Shown: piece after piece, positions 16,817 to 25,533 of the stretch | Numbering within the stretch: the first letter of the stretch is position 1 | Layout: each line of letters starts with the position of its first letter | DNA from: Mesorhizobium temperatum | GTDB taxonomy: Bacteria; Pseudomonadota; Alphaproteobacteria; Rhizobiales; Rhizobiaceae | DNA: 64,000 nt | Assembly: GCF_002284575.1 (NCBI RefSeq) | Contig: NZ_NPKJ01000057.1 | Location: forward strand, 4,079-68,078 | Reading direction: 5' to 3' | Translations under genes and position numbers: made by a program | The notes under the pieces: model-generated | The model's input: only the letters and a program-made list of their open reading frames with translations | Told to the model about the DNA's origin: nothing | The model's database searches: none

Positions 16817-16845
16817 TCGCATGTCCGACCAAGTCGGACATGCGA
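16817..16845. repeat. Perfect 13-bp inverted repeat upstream of the KamA promoter
   Basis: Seen: TCGCATGTCCGAC at 16817-16829 and its exact complement at 16833-16845 around a CAA loop. Each arm is similar to the NifA site at 642-657 (sharing GTCGGACATGCGA). The left arm begins with TGT at 16815-16817 and reads TGT-N10-ACC, one base short of a full NifA site. It lies about 50 bases upstream of a sigma-54 element. Probably an activator binding site. Confidence 0.6.
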
Positions 16846-16892
16846 ATAGCAGTACTAGGGCTACCATATTGTTTTAAAAAGATTGTCTCCTT

Positions 16893-16908
16893 TGGCACGG
16901 TTCATGCT
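16893..16908 (+). promoter_or_regulatory. Sigma-54 (-24/-12) promoter of the KamA-type gene
   Basis: Seen: TGGCACGGTTCATGCT, with GG at 16894-16895 and GC at 16906-16907 separated by ten bases. The match to the -24 element is perfect; the -12 element is ATGC rather than TTGC. It is 42 bases upstream of a 43-codon frame that overlaps the radical SAM gene. With the upstream inverted repeat this predicts control by NifA or a related activator. Confidence 0.75.
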
Positions 16909-16949
16909 CCGCTATCCGCAAATGCGTCACCGACCGGGGAGAATCGTCC

Positions 16950-17081
16950 ATGACCGCGCTCACCGCCTATGCTGTTGCCGCCGTTAAGTCGGAGGTCCTC
17001 GCGAAAAGCTGCCGATTGCCGGCGGCGCCACTCACAAGGTCAGCATTTTTCCTCTTTTCAGCTCAGGCGAAGTTCCGATGA
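16950..17081 (+). CDS. Short leader ORF translationally coupled to the radical SAM gene
   Basis: Not recognised. Seen: 43 codons beginning MTALTAYAVAAVKSEVLAKS, with GGGGAGA upstream of the ATG at 16950. Its TGA (17079-17081) overlaps the ATG of the next gene (17078) as ATGA. It is the first frame behind the sigma-54 promoter. It could be a coupling leader or the remnant of a longer gene whose N-terminus was retained. Confidence 0.5.
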   Translation: MTALTAYAVAAVKSEVLAKSCRLPAAPLTRSAFFLFSAQAKFR

Positions 17082-18355
17082 GCCGTATTGCGCATGAGAT
17101 GAGACACGAGTTCGCTGACGCTGCATGGCAAGAGCGTCATGCTGTTACTCGCGTTGACCAGTTGCGCGAATGGATGGGAGTCGACACCGACGGCAGCCTG
17201 ATGCGAGACATTCAGCTCGGCCTCGCGCGTGCGCCAATGGCGATGCGGATCACGCCTTATCTGCTGAACTTGATTGACTGGTCGAACTTCCTTCAAGACC
17301 CAATCCGCAAGCAATTCATTCCCGTTGGAAGCGAAATTCTTCCATCTCACCCGTTACTAAAAATGGATTCGTTACACGAACGAGAAAGTTCACCTGTAGA
17401 TGGACTGGTGCATCGCTATCAGGACAAGGCACTTTTACTCGCAACGGATCGCTGCCCGGTCTATTGTCGTTTTTGCACCCGCAGTTACAGCGTGGGTCTA
17501 GACACGCAATCGGTCTCGAAGAAAAGGGCGTCGCCATTCCAGATGCGCTGGGATACTATCCTGGCATATCTTCGTGCGACCCCAGTCATCGTTGACGTAG
17601 TAGTGTCGGGAGGAGATTGCTTTCGGCTCAAACCTTCCCGACTTTTGGCGGTCGGCATGGGCCTTCTGTCCATCCCCTCAATTCGCCGCATCCGATTCGC
17701 GACGAAAGGCCTTGCTGTACTGCCTATGAAAGTCACAAGCGATCATGAATGGACTGATGCTCTTGTCAACATTAGCGATGCTGGCCGGAATCAGGGCGTA
17801 GAGATTTCATTTCACACCCACTTCAACCATCCTGGAGAAATCACCGACTACACGATTGCCGCTGCAGAGCTTCTTTTCAAGCGGGGAATAAGGATGCGCA
17901 ATCAGTCGGTTCTGCTGGCTGGTGTCAATGACGATCCCGAGGTTATGAAACAGCTCGTCAAAAAACTCTCAGACCTAGATGTCCAGCCGTACTACGTGTA
18001 TACTTGTGATCTTGTCGACGGAATCGAGCACATGCGGTGCTCGGTAAGGCTAGCATGTCAGATAGAAAAGGCCTTACGCGGGATCACGGCTGGGTATAAC
18101 ACTCCGTTGTTCGTTGTCGACACGCCGGGAGGCGGTGGAAAGCGTGACGTCCACAGCTTCGAGCATTATGACAGACAAACAGGGCTTGCTGTGTACCAGG
18201 CTCCATCTGTCCGGCCGGACCAGCTGTTCACATATCCGGATCCTTTGCAGTCTCTCTCACCAGATGCGCAGGCGGCATGGTTAGATCCCCAGCGCGCCAA
18301 ACGCATACTGAGCGATGCGGTTGAGGCCGCTCGAGTAAAATCGATGGCGGTTTGA
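17078..18355 (+). CDS. KamA-family radical SAM protein (lysine 2,3-aminomutase-like)
   Basis: Known: KamA-type enzymes use S-adenosylmethionine, a 4Fe-4S cluster and PLP to move an amino group from the alpha to the beta carbon, usually of lysine. Seen: 425 residues. The cluster motif is CPVYCRFC (Cys 126, 130, 133; CX3CX2C), followed by VVVSGGDCF and an HTHFNHPGEIT block. The PLP Lys is expected in DTPGGGGKRDVHSF. All landmarks of the family are present and the length is normal. It sits behind a sigma-54 promoter and overlaps a small leader frame. Inferred: made during nitrogen fixation; the product might be a beta-amino acid such as beta-lysine. No acetyltransferase or downstream catabolic gene follows closely, so substrate is uncertain. 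Confidence 0.85.
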   Translation: MSRIAHEMRHEFADAAWQERHAVTRVDQLREWMGVDTDGSLMRDIQLGLARAPMAMRITPYLLNLIDWSNFLQDPIRKQFIPVGSEILPSHPLLKMDSLHERESSPVDGLVHRYQDKALLLATDRCPVYCRFCTRSYSVGLDTQSVSKKRASPFQMRWDTILAYLRATPVIVDVVVSGGDCFRLKPSRLLAVGMGLLSIPSIRRIRFATKGLAVLPMKVTSDHEWTDALVNISDAGRNQGVEISFHTHFNHPGEITDYTIAAAELLFKRGIRMRNQSVLLAGVNDDPEVMKQLVKKLSDLDVQPYYVYTCDLVDGIEHMRCSVRLACQIEKALRGITAGYNTPLFVVDTPGGGGKRDVHSFEHYDRQTGLAVYQAPSVRPDQLFTYPDPLQSLSPDAQAAWLDPQRAKRILSDAVEAARVKSMAV

Positions 18356-19435
18356 ATGAGCGAACCCTGCGGCATGTATAGAGCTAATTCGAGCCAGATC
18401 GGCGCGGTGATCGGCCAGAGTGCGTGCGAACTCCTCCAAGGGTCCGTCATTGGCGGTGCGCTCAGGGCTGCGCGACGATGCGGTGCTGTTTGGCCAATGT
18501 CCTTCCACCTCTTCGACGGGCCGACTCGCCATCCCCGCCAGGGAGCAACTCCTTTGCCTTTGGCGACCAGCGGTTTCCTGTCAGACTGAGTTGGAAGCTA
18601 CGATCATGTGCGGGACTGCGGTTCGCCGGGCTCGGGTGCAGGATCCTACCCAGAGTTGGGCGCCGCCGGGCGCAGTCGCGGGTGCCCCCGTTGGGCGGCA
18701 GCTGGTCGCTCCCGTGAGCAGGCGAGCGCTTCATTTTCGTTCTGGTGCAGGACGCCTAGGCAGGCTCCCAGCTCGCTGGCGTCGGGCCAATCCTCGCGGC
18801 CGCCGAGTTTGTAAAGAACCAGGGAAACCTTCCAGGGGCTTCCATGCGGTAAGCGCGCCGGATGTACGATCCAATCGCTCTTGGGAGTTCGGTTCGACAA
18901 AGACCGCCATGCTCTGCAGTTCGGCTTCGGCCCTGCGTGCTGGATGCTCCACTTTCCCGACGAGAGCTCCGTTGGCGACCTTCTTGCCTTCGAAATGCGG
19001 CTCAAGCGCCTCCCGGATGTCCTTGAGGATGCCCCAAAGCCGCTCAACGAGGATCGGAGCCGTGTCTTGGATCTTCTCGGGCGCCAACGCTCTCAGTCTC
19101 TCGGCTCCGGCGATCTCGGCAGGCTCTGGTTTCGGGCTTTGGGTTTCACCGGAAACGAGGGGCTTGATCTTGCGAACGGTTGGCCGCTTGCCTCGCATCG
19201 AGGTCTGCGACCACCGAAGCAACGAGTCCCTGCTCGGCGGTCGCCAAGGTGTACATTGCCGCCGCAGGGATAGGACCTTCCGATGCGCACGCAGGTTGTT
19301 GTCAACCGCGAAGTAGTTGCCCGCCTCCTGCTTCGTCAGGCGTTTCGACCATCACTCGAACACTTCCTGGCTGGGCGTCCGCTCGGCAAGGCGTAAGGTA
19401 GCTCGAATCAGTTTCAGTTATCGAACGGAGAAGGG
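18356..19435 (-). other. Degraded region with one unrecognised minus-strand frame
   Basis: Seen: between the radical SAM gene and the dehydrogenase there is a minus-strand open stretch (about 18731-19370) with RLTKQEAGNYFAVDNNLR, then LVERLWGILKDIREALEPHF and VANGALVGKVEHPARRAEAE. It looks like a real protein of unknown family without a clear start. From 18356 to 18730 nothing is recognisable. Possibly a plasmid- or transposon-derived remnant. Confidence 0.35.
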
Positions 19436-19441
19436 GTGGCA

Positions 19442-20386
19442 ATGAAAGCTGCTGGTCTTGGGAGCATGGCCGTTATCGGCAACGGGGTGATCGGACACGG
19501 AATCGCGGAGGTGTTCGCGAAGGCGGGCTGGGACGTCTGTCTCATTGGTCGCAGCCAGGAGAGCCTCAAGGGCGCGCTCCAGCGGATTGGCGCGAGCCTC
19601 AACGAATTTGTTCAGGCTGAATTGCTGAGCGCTTCATCCGCGAAAGCAGCGGTCGCGAGGATCCGAACTTCAACCGAGTTACAAGCAGCGGCAGCGGCGG
19701 AATTCGTAATCGAAGCCGTTCCTGAGGACATGGAACTCAAGCTCGACATATTCTCCAAACTCGACGGGATCTGTCGTTCCGATACCGTACTCGCGACTTC
19801 CAGCGGCCATCCGGCCAGTGCCGTCGATAAATGCGTCGAGCACAAGAAGCGGGTCATCGCCGCGCATTTTTGGTATCCGCCCCAACTGCTTCCGCTCGTT
19901 GAGGTTTGTGGCAGCCGTGCCACGACCAAGGCCGTGATCGCGCGTACATGCGCGATTCTTGGCGGTGTTGGAAAGAAGCCCGTCGTCATCGATTGCGAAG
20001 TGCCTGGATTCATCGGCAATCGCATCCAGTTTGCAGCACTTCGTGAGGCTTGGGCGCTTTGGGCCGCGGGTGTTGCTTCGGCCAAAGCAATCGACTCGGT
20101 GATCCGGCATTCGATCGGACGACGGCTTGCTGTGACCGGACCAATCGAATCAGCGGATCTGGGCGGTCTTGACACAATGTATCATTTTGCTCGTTTCCTG
20201 CTGCCGTCGCTCGACACTTCGTCTGAACCACCCGAACAGGTTGCGGCTTTGGTCCGGGGTGGGCATTGCGGAGTCCCCAGCGGCAAGGGTGTTTACGATT
20301 GGATCGAAAGAGACGGCTCTGCGCTGCTGTCAGCACGGCGCCGTGAACTGATGCGATGGCTGCAAGTGGACCAGCAAGGGTCATGA
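19442..20386 (+). CDS. 3-hydroxyacyl-CoA dehydrogenase family protein
   Basis: Predicted NAD-dependent dehydrogenase of 3-hydroxyacyl-CoA or a similar 3-hydroxy acid. Seen: 314 residues; Rossmann motif GNGVIGHGIAEVF near 15-27, ATSSGHPASAVD in place of the usual SNTSS block, HFWYPPQLLPLVEV (family HxFNP block with Trp-Tyr) and PGFIGNRIQFA. The ATG at 19442 fits the ribosome binding site GGAGAAGG better than the GTG at 19436. The C-terminal all-helical domain is complete. It follows the sigma-54-controlled KamA-type gene by 1.1 kb on the same strand, so co-regulation is possible but not shown. The HxFNP change to HFWYPP suggests a specialised substrate. Confidence 0.8.
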   Translation: MKAAGLGSMAVIGNGVIGHGIAEVFAKAGWDVCLIGRSQESLKGALQRIGASLNEFVQAELLSASSAKAAVARIRTSTELQAAAAAEFVIEAVPEDMELKLDIFSKLDGICRSDTVLATSSGHPASAVDKCVEHKKRVIAAHFWYPPQLLPLVEVCGSRATTKAVIARTCAILGGVGKKPVVIDCEVPGFIGNRIQFAALREAWALWAAGVASAKAIDSVIRHSIGRRLAVTGPIESADLGGLDTMYHFARFLLPSLDTSSEPPEQVAALVRGGHCGVPSGKGVYDWIERDGSALLSARRRELMRWLQVDQQGS

Positions 20387-20584
20387 CTCCGATAAAGCGC
20401 TCGCGCTCGCGCAGCAACCATACGCCAAATGAGTGCAAGGCGGCACCCGTCCTTGCGGCTCAGGGTGCCACCCCCCGGTGTCCGCTCCCGCCGTTAGAAA
20501 CGCGATCAGCGGATCGCGCGTCAGGGCTTCAGCGAAATCGGCGTCGGTGACGGGATCAACGGTCTCGAACGTTTCCGTCATCAT
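20384..20584 (-). pseudogene. GNAT acetyltransferase, N-terminal remnant
   Basis: Seen on the minus strand: METFETVDPVTDADFAEAL, LIAFLTAGAD and, in another frame, FGVWLLRERERFIGVMTL, a typical first third of a GNAT protein. It is frameshifted and cut exactly at the stop of the dehydrogenase gene. Confidence 0.4.
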
Positions 20585-20599
20585 CTACATGATGTACAC

Positions 20600-21000
20600 G
20601 ATGTCGGCGGTCTCGACGCCGATGCCGATGACGCTGGCATCAGACGCACCATCGCATGTGGCCCCGTCACCGGCGCCTGTTCCAGACGCGCGAGGCGGGT
20701 GGCAGCGGCACACCATGCGTTGTCACGCAGCGCGTCAAGGCATTCCACCGCTCTGCGCAATTTGGGGTTGAAGCCGCGGATCCCGAGCCACGCCAGGACC
20801 GCCTTGATGCGGTTGATGATCCGCGTGCGCTCGCCCACCAGGCTTTCCCGCTCACGGCTTGGACGTCTGGCATCTTCTTCCTCGAGCGTGGGGATCGCAA
20901 CCGCAATGCCCGCGCTCGCTGCGCGGCCAGCCCAGGAATACGCGCATGAGCATCGCCGTGTCCAACCGGTCGGTCTTCGCACGGCGATGCTCACGCGATA
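20600..21000 (-). pseudogene. IS110-family transposase remnant
   Basis: Seen on the minus strand: a frame with RPSRERESLVGERTRIINRI and LAWLGIRGFNPKLRRAVE, the middle part of IS110 transposases. Both the RuvC-like N-terminus and the transposase_20 C-terminus are missing, and the ends of the frame are nonsense. Confidence 0.75.
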
Positions 21001-21118
21001 CCCGCAACGCTAGTCGAATGGATGACGTGCACCTCGATGTCGAGAACCCGTCGGGTTCTCGTGCGCTTTGTCCTGTTGCCGGGCCAGCGCTTCGATACCG
21101 TTGGTGTCGAGCCGCTCA

Positions 21119-22150
21119 TCAAGGGCCTCTCCTACCGCCGAAGCCGGTCAGGAAAGCGGTGAGGTTGTCACCGAGCGCATCGCAAAGATAGCCGCCTTCC
21201 TGCACGATCACCGTAGGCAGGCTGAGCCCGGCAATAGCCTCGCCGATACGCGAGAAGCCAAGCGTCGTCACCGCCAGGCCGCCGAAAGGATCGCCCTCGA
21301 AGGCATCAAGACCGAGCGCCACTACCAGCGCTTCGGGTGCGAAGGCGCGAATGCGCCGGAGGGCTGTTGCGAGCGCTTCCAAAAATGCCGCATCGCCGGA
21401 TTTGCGTGGCAGCGGCAGGTTGAGGTTGTAGCCGAGGCCGGCGCCTTCGCCGCGCTCGCCGGCGTAGCCCCAGAAAAAGGGATAAAAGCACACCGGATCG
21501 GCATGCAGCGAGACGGTGAGCACGTCGGGCCTTGCGTAGAAGATGCCTTGCGTGCCGTTGCCGTGATGTAGGTCGACGTCGAGGATCGCGACGCGCGCAG
21601 CACTCCTGCGCAGCGCCAGCGCCGCGACCGCCGAATTGTTGATGAAGCAGAAGCCGCCAGCGACGTCGGCGAAGGCATGGTGGCCGGGCGGTCTGCAAAG
21701 CGCGTAGGCCGAAGGCGCCCCCGCTTTCACGGCTTCGGCGGCTTCGACTGCGCTCCAGGCGCTCCAGAGCGCGCTGTTCCAGGTCTCGGTCGAGATCGGG
21801 CACACGGTGTCGACCATATGATAGCCGGCCTGGCCGACCGCCGAACCGGGGTAAGAGCCGTTGCGGGTGATCGGATGGATATTCGGGATAACTTCTGCCG
21901 AGGCGCCTTCGATGCGCTGCCAGCGCGCGAAAATGTGTTCGAGGAAGTCGAGATATTCGGGTGTGTGCACGGCAGTGATCGGGCCAAGGCCATGATTCTT
22001 GGGCCGTTCAACGGTCAAACCGGCTGATGATGCGCCGGCTAACAATCTCTCGACCCGTTCCGGTTTTTCAGGGTGGGGCCGGGCTGTGCCGCTGGAGAGG
22101 TAGGCTTTGGGCTCGTGGCGTTTTTGTTCATTGGCGTAGAAGGCTTTCAT
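21119..22150 (-). CDS. Histone deacetylase-family amidohydrolase (acetylpolyamine type)
   Basis: Predicted Zn-dependent deacetylase of acetylated polyamines or related amides. Seen: 343 residues from MKAFYANEQKRHEPKAYLSS, the N-terminus typical of acetylpolyamine amidohydrolases. Catalytic motifs: CRPPGHHA (His pair), AILDVDLHHGNGTQ (Zn-binding Asp and His) and ALGLDAFEGDP (Asp), with EGGY near the C-terminus. The start at 22150 has GAGGAG upstream. Upstream on the same strand lie broken pieces of an acetyltransferase and a class III aminotransferase, so this was part of a polyamine or diamine catabolic operon of which only this gene is intact. Confidence 0.88.
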   Translation of the reverse strand: MKAFYANEQKRHEPKAYLSSGTARPHPEKPERVERLLAGASSAGLTVERPKNHGLGPITAVHTPEYLDFLEHIFARWQRIEGASAEVIPNIHPITRNGSYPGSAVGQAGYHMVDTVCPISTETWNSALWSAWSAVEAAEAVKAGAPSAYALCRPPGHHAFADVAGGFCFINNSAVAALALRRSAARVAILDVDLHHGNGTQGIFYARPDVLTVSLHADPVCFYPFFWGYAGERGEGAGLGYNLNLPLPRKSGDAAFLEALATALRRIRAFAPEALVVALGLDAFEGDPFGGLAVTTLGFSRIGEAIAGLSLPTVIVQEGGYLCDALGDNLTAFLTGFGGRRGP

Positions 22151-22153
22151 CGT

Positions 22154-22345
22154 CACTCCTCTGGCGCATCGGCAAAGGCGAAGAAGGCCTTGCTGATGAT
22201 CTTCTGGACCTGCTCGTAACTCGACCAGCCGATGCCGAGCTTTCATAAAAAGCCTTGGCCGTCTCATTGTCCGTGTCGACGGATAGCCTGAGATAGACGC
22301 TGCCCGCTGCCTGGCACTCCCTGGCCACGCGCCGCGCCGCTCTTC
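22154..22345 (-). pseudogene. GNAT acetyltransferase, C-terminal fragment
   Basis: Seen on the minus strand: ECQAAGSVYLRLSVDTDNET followed by AKAFYE, then a one-base deletion; the rest reads GIGWSSYEQVQKIISKAF and ends ADAPEE, four bases before the deacetylase start. This is the C-terminal half of a GNAT fold. Its N-terminus has been replaced by an aminotransferase fragment. Confidence 0.6.
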
Positions 22346-22614
22346 CGCCGGCTCGTTCTCAAATGGAGCCGGAAGGCGAAGGTCGTCTTGTGCATTTGCC
22401 GCTTCATGGCGTCGAGGACGTTGCAGTTGGAGTGGCCGATATTGGCGACCATCGGCCCGCTCGATCCGTCGATGAAACGCCGGTCGTCCCTGGTCCAGAA
22501 ATAGATGCCTTCCGCGCGGTCGACGAGCGGACGGCGGAGGCCGGAGAGATAGAACAGATGCGACGGCGGCCGCGCTTCGGCGTGGGTCGAGGGCTGCATT
22601 TTCAGTTTCGGCAT
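22346..22614 (-). pseudogene. Class III aminotransferase, N-terminal fragment
   Basis: Seen on the minus strand: MPKLKMQPSTHAEARPPSHL, then YFWTRDDRRFIDGSSGPMVA and NIGHSNCNVLDAMKRQMH, the typical first 80 residues of PLP-dependent class III aminotransferases. It ends abruptly at the acetyltransferase fragment. The PLP Lys domain is missing. Inferred deletion between two neighbouring operon genes. Confidence 0.7.
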
Positions 22615-23235
22615 GTCAGGACTTTCCGAGATAGCGTGCCGTTCCAGGCAGTGGTGATGATGGTTCTCTTGATGCTGATGCGCTCGGGGATCGCCTTGCC
22701 GATTGGTCATTGACGAAGTTGAAGCGCGGATTCTGGCTGCTCATCGAATCTTCGACTCACCCGCCGACCTGAACCTAGAGAAGATCGGCAGTCCATTGCG
22801 CAGCAAGCACTATCCCATTCGGGTGGTAACCGTTTCGCACCTTCCCGTCGAACTCGCACACCTCCTTTGGCTCCGATAACGCCGACCGCTCTTGATCGCG
22901 GCCCACTCTGTGCAGGATATACGGACACGGCCTGTCAGTTTGCGAAATTCTTAGAAAGATTCGTTGCAAGATGCAGGATAATCTCCGAGAAATATTTCTT
23001 GTTATACGAATGCGTGAATTCGAAGTAGAAACAAAATTACATGTTTTTATGTAACTTTAACAATAAGTCGAAAAATGTTGATATATATATTGTTGACGAA
23101 GTAGACCAGAGGTGAGCATAGTTGGGTCAACGTGATGCCTCTCTTTCAAAGTAAAGCCGCGTGTCTGCTGGGGAGACCGGAGGGAGCGCCGTGCGCCTCA
23201 CTTATCGCCATATGTCCGTACACGGAGGAACTGTC
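22615..23235. other. AT-rich intergenic region upstream of a methyltransferase
   Basis: The stretch 22980-23100 is much richer in A/T than its surroundings (for example GATATATATATTG) and is the likely promoter region for the gene at 23236. A minus-strand frame of 64 codons ending near 22775 (CPYILHRVGRDQE) may be a remnant but was not recognised. Confidence 0.4.
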
Positions 23236-23943
23236 ATGAGCATTCCCGATCAAACGAGCGCTGCAGAGCAAGCCGCACGACAGCGCATCCAGGCTTGCTA
23301 TGAACTCGACGGCGACGCCGGCCGCTTGGCCCGGTATTATCGCGCCTGGGCCAGTGACTACGATTTGGATGTAAGCCGCGAGGGGTATTGCGGGCCGAAG
23401 ATCGTCGCGGAACTGGCGGGCGCTATGCAGACGGCCTATTTGGGCAGGGAGCGAGCAGCCATCTCAATCCTGGACGCCGGCTGCGGAACGGGCCTCGTCG
23501 GCGTGCAGCTGGAACGCCTCGGCTTCCGGTTGATCGACGGGTTTGATCTCTCCGAGACGATGGCGAAAAAGGCCCGGCGGACCTGCGTCTATCGACATGT
23601 CCGAGGCGATGTCAATCTAAACGGGCCGCTCTCCGACTACCCCAATGCAAGCTATGACATCACAGTAAGCTGCGGAGTCTTCACGCAAGGGCACGTCCGG
23701 CCAGATGGGCTGCGCGAATTGGCCCGCGTCACGCGTCCGAGCGGGTTCGTCATCGCAAGCACTCGCAAGATCTATGCAGAGGCAACTGCCTTTGAAGACG
23801 AGGTGCGGCATCTGCAGGATGCGGGCGTTTTTGCGCTGGAACACTGTCTCAAAGACGGCATACTCATCAAGGAGGACAGGGCTCACTACTGGATTTTCCG
23901 CATGACCCATTGTGCCTGCATGCCAATAGAGGAGCGACGGTGA
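23236..23943 (+). CDS. SAM-dependent methyltransferase
   Basis: Predicted class I methyltransferase, cytosolic. Seen: 235 residues from the ATG at 23236, which has GGAGGAACTGTC upstream. Motif I is ISILDAGCGTGLVGVQLERL and the acidic motif II region is IDGFDLSETMAKKA; YDITVSCGVFTQGHV and a strand VIASTRKIY follow. The N-terminal segment WASDYDLDV is a typical substrate cap. The target (small molecule or polyketide-like) is unknown. It has no intact neighbour, and an AT-rich promoter region precedes it. Confidence 0.8.
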   Translation: MSIPDQTSAAEQAARQRIQACYELDGDAGRLARYYRAWASDYDLDVSREGYCGPKIVAELAGAMQTAYLGRERAAISILDAGCGTGLVGVQLERLGFRLIDGFDLSETMAKKARRTCVYRHVRGDVNLNGPLSDYPNASYDITVSCGVFTQGHVRPDGLRELARVTRPSGFVIASTRKIYAEATAFEDEVRHLQDAGVFALEHCLKDGILIKEDRAHYWIFRMTHCACMPIEERR

Positions 23944-24779
23944 CGACGCCACGGCCAATCTCCGGCCCCGATCCAAACGAAATGTTCGACTTCGGTATTG
24001 AGAGCGAAACCGGTCGGCTGTAGCGTCCTGTCCGGCTCGAAGACGCGAATAAGCTTCTATCACAACCACATGGACCTTCCGCTCCCGCATATTCTCCTCG
24101 CCCCCACTTCCCGCGGGGTATTTGGGAAGCTATTCCGTCTTTTGTGAAGGAGCCCTACATCTTGTCAATTGCGGACGAAGTCATCACGGGCTTTGGCCGC
24201 GGCCGGCTCCGAGGGCGCGCTATGGTGAGCTCTTATGTTCGTTTGCGAGCTCTTTAGTCATGATTTGTGCTTTCCGGCTCTGACGACGAAAGCACATGCG
24301 TAAGCTGTTCAACAAAGATGGACACAGGGCATTTACACGGCTGGCATACTTGTGGTCTGGCGTGCAATTTTGGCTCTGACTCACATTTGATGATTTTGCG
24401 TAGCGACGTGGGTCTGTTTTCTGCGGGGCGAGCAATCTGCGTTTGTCGTCACTGATCCGGCTGGATTGATCGTCGAGAGTACCGCCGAGGACGAGGGAGT
24501 GATCTTGGTTTCGGCGCGTTCCGCAGCCGGGCGGGGTTGCCCGCTATGTGGCGATCGTCGAGCCGCGTCCACAGCCGATACGTGAGGATGGTTGCCGACT
24601 TGCGAGCAAGAAGATCGCGCTTCAGATGACGCCCAACGTTTTGTCCAGTGTATCGTTCATCATCTTGGGTTGGCACTGGGTGGCAGGCCGGCCGCCGGCT
24701 TCGGCAGGCGGCTGATGATGGTGTCGTTGCTGATTGGCAAGACCAAGACGAGATTGGCGGTTTCGCGGTGGCGGAATAG
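23944..24779. other. No intact gene; scattered remnants
   Basis: At about 24156-24210 the plus strand encodes LSIADEVITGFGR, the PLP-proximal motif of class III aminotransferases, without the rest of the gene. The remainder shows no recognisable gene on either strand. Confidence 0.45.
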
Positions 24780-24885
24780 TGTCACGATCCGCCGCCTCTC
24801 CATATCACAAATGATGCTCCCCTAGAGATGATTTCTACGCCACGCCCAATCATCGATGCCGATTACATTCAGCTGATCGTCAGGT
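24780..24885 (-). pseudogene. ISL3-family transposase remnant
   Basis: Seen on the minus strand: IGIDDWAWRRNHL, a TAG, then MERRRIVTLFRHRETA, matching the first catalytic Asp region of ISL3 transposases. A further block (LPISNDTIISRLP) that normally precedes this motif lies after it, so the sequence is also rearranged. Confidence 0.55.
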
Positions 24886-24899
24886 CGCTTCGCTTGTCG

Positions 24900-25330
24900 T
24901 CGTACGACCAGAAAGTATCTTCCGCCACAACGATATAGGCACGCCGGTCTCGATAGCGGCAATTGTCATGGTGTCGGCCTTGCCCAGATGGTCGCGGGCC
25001 GTCGTCATCAACCGACTGTTCTTCCCGCCCGGGGAAGCGATATGTCCAAGCGCCTTCTATGGGCATTCCTGGCCCTTGTGTTGCCCGCCTTGGTGATCCC
25101 GCCGCGCTTGACCCGTTCGCCCGTTGAGCTTTTTCGACGGCACGAGACCGAGATACGCCATCAACTGACGGGGATTATCAAAGCGCCTGACATCGCCGAT
25201 TTCGACGACAAAGGTGATCGCTGTCATGAACGCAACGCCGCGCATCGCTTGGTAGGCGGCCACAACCGGGCCATTGACCAAGATGCCGCAGTCTTCTCCA
25301 CATAGCGCCGGAAGGCGCCCAGACCCTTTC
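24900..25330 (-). pseudogene. IS110-family transposase, C-terminal remnant
   Basis: Seen on the minus strand: VVAAYQAMRGVAFMTAITFV, EIGDVRRFDNPRQLMAYLGL and VPSKKLNGRTGQ, then in a second frame EGAWTYRFPGREE. This is the transposase_20 domain of IS110 elements with at least one frameshift. Confidence 0.75.
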
Positions 25331-25347
25331 CAGCGTCACACTGGAGA

Positions 25348-25533
25348 GAAAGCGCGAGGACATTCGGACCTATCAGGTCTATCTGACCAACGAGAAGAAG
25401 CTGGCGTCGGTTCGATCCACGCCGCCATCGCGGCGCTGCGCCCGAGTAGGTCCGGCGACTTCCCGGAATAGCGGCGGAACAGCGACACCTGTTGCAGATA
25501 CGAGCGCTGGGTGTTGAGCGCGATCTTGCGCAC
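25348..25533. pseudogene. Tyrosine integrase remnant with an internal inversion
   Basis: Seen: on the minus strand 25533-25441 reads ALNTQRSYLQQVSLFRRYSG then KSPDLLG, the start of a core-binding domain. On the plus strand 25348-25441 reads EDIRTYQVYLTNEKKLAS then IHAAIAALR, which is what normally follows directly. The two pieces meet tail to tail, as if about 94 bp had been inverted inside the gene. No catalytic domain is present. Confidence 0.65.

Noticed and set aside
22980..23110. AT-rich stretch considered as a nod box
   Set aside because: No ATC-N9-GAT spacing and no match to the conserved nod-box core was found.
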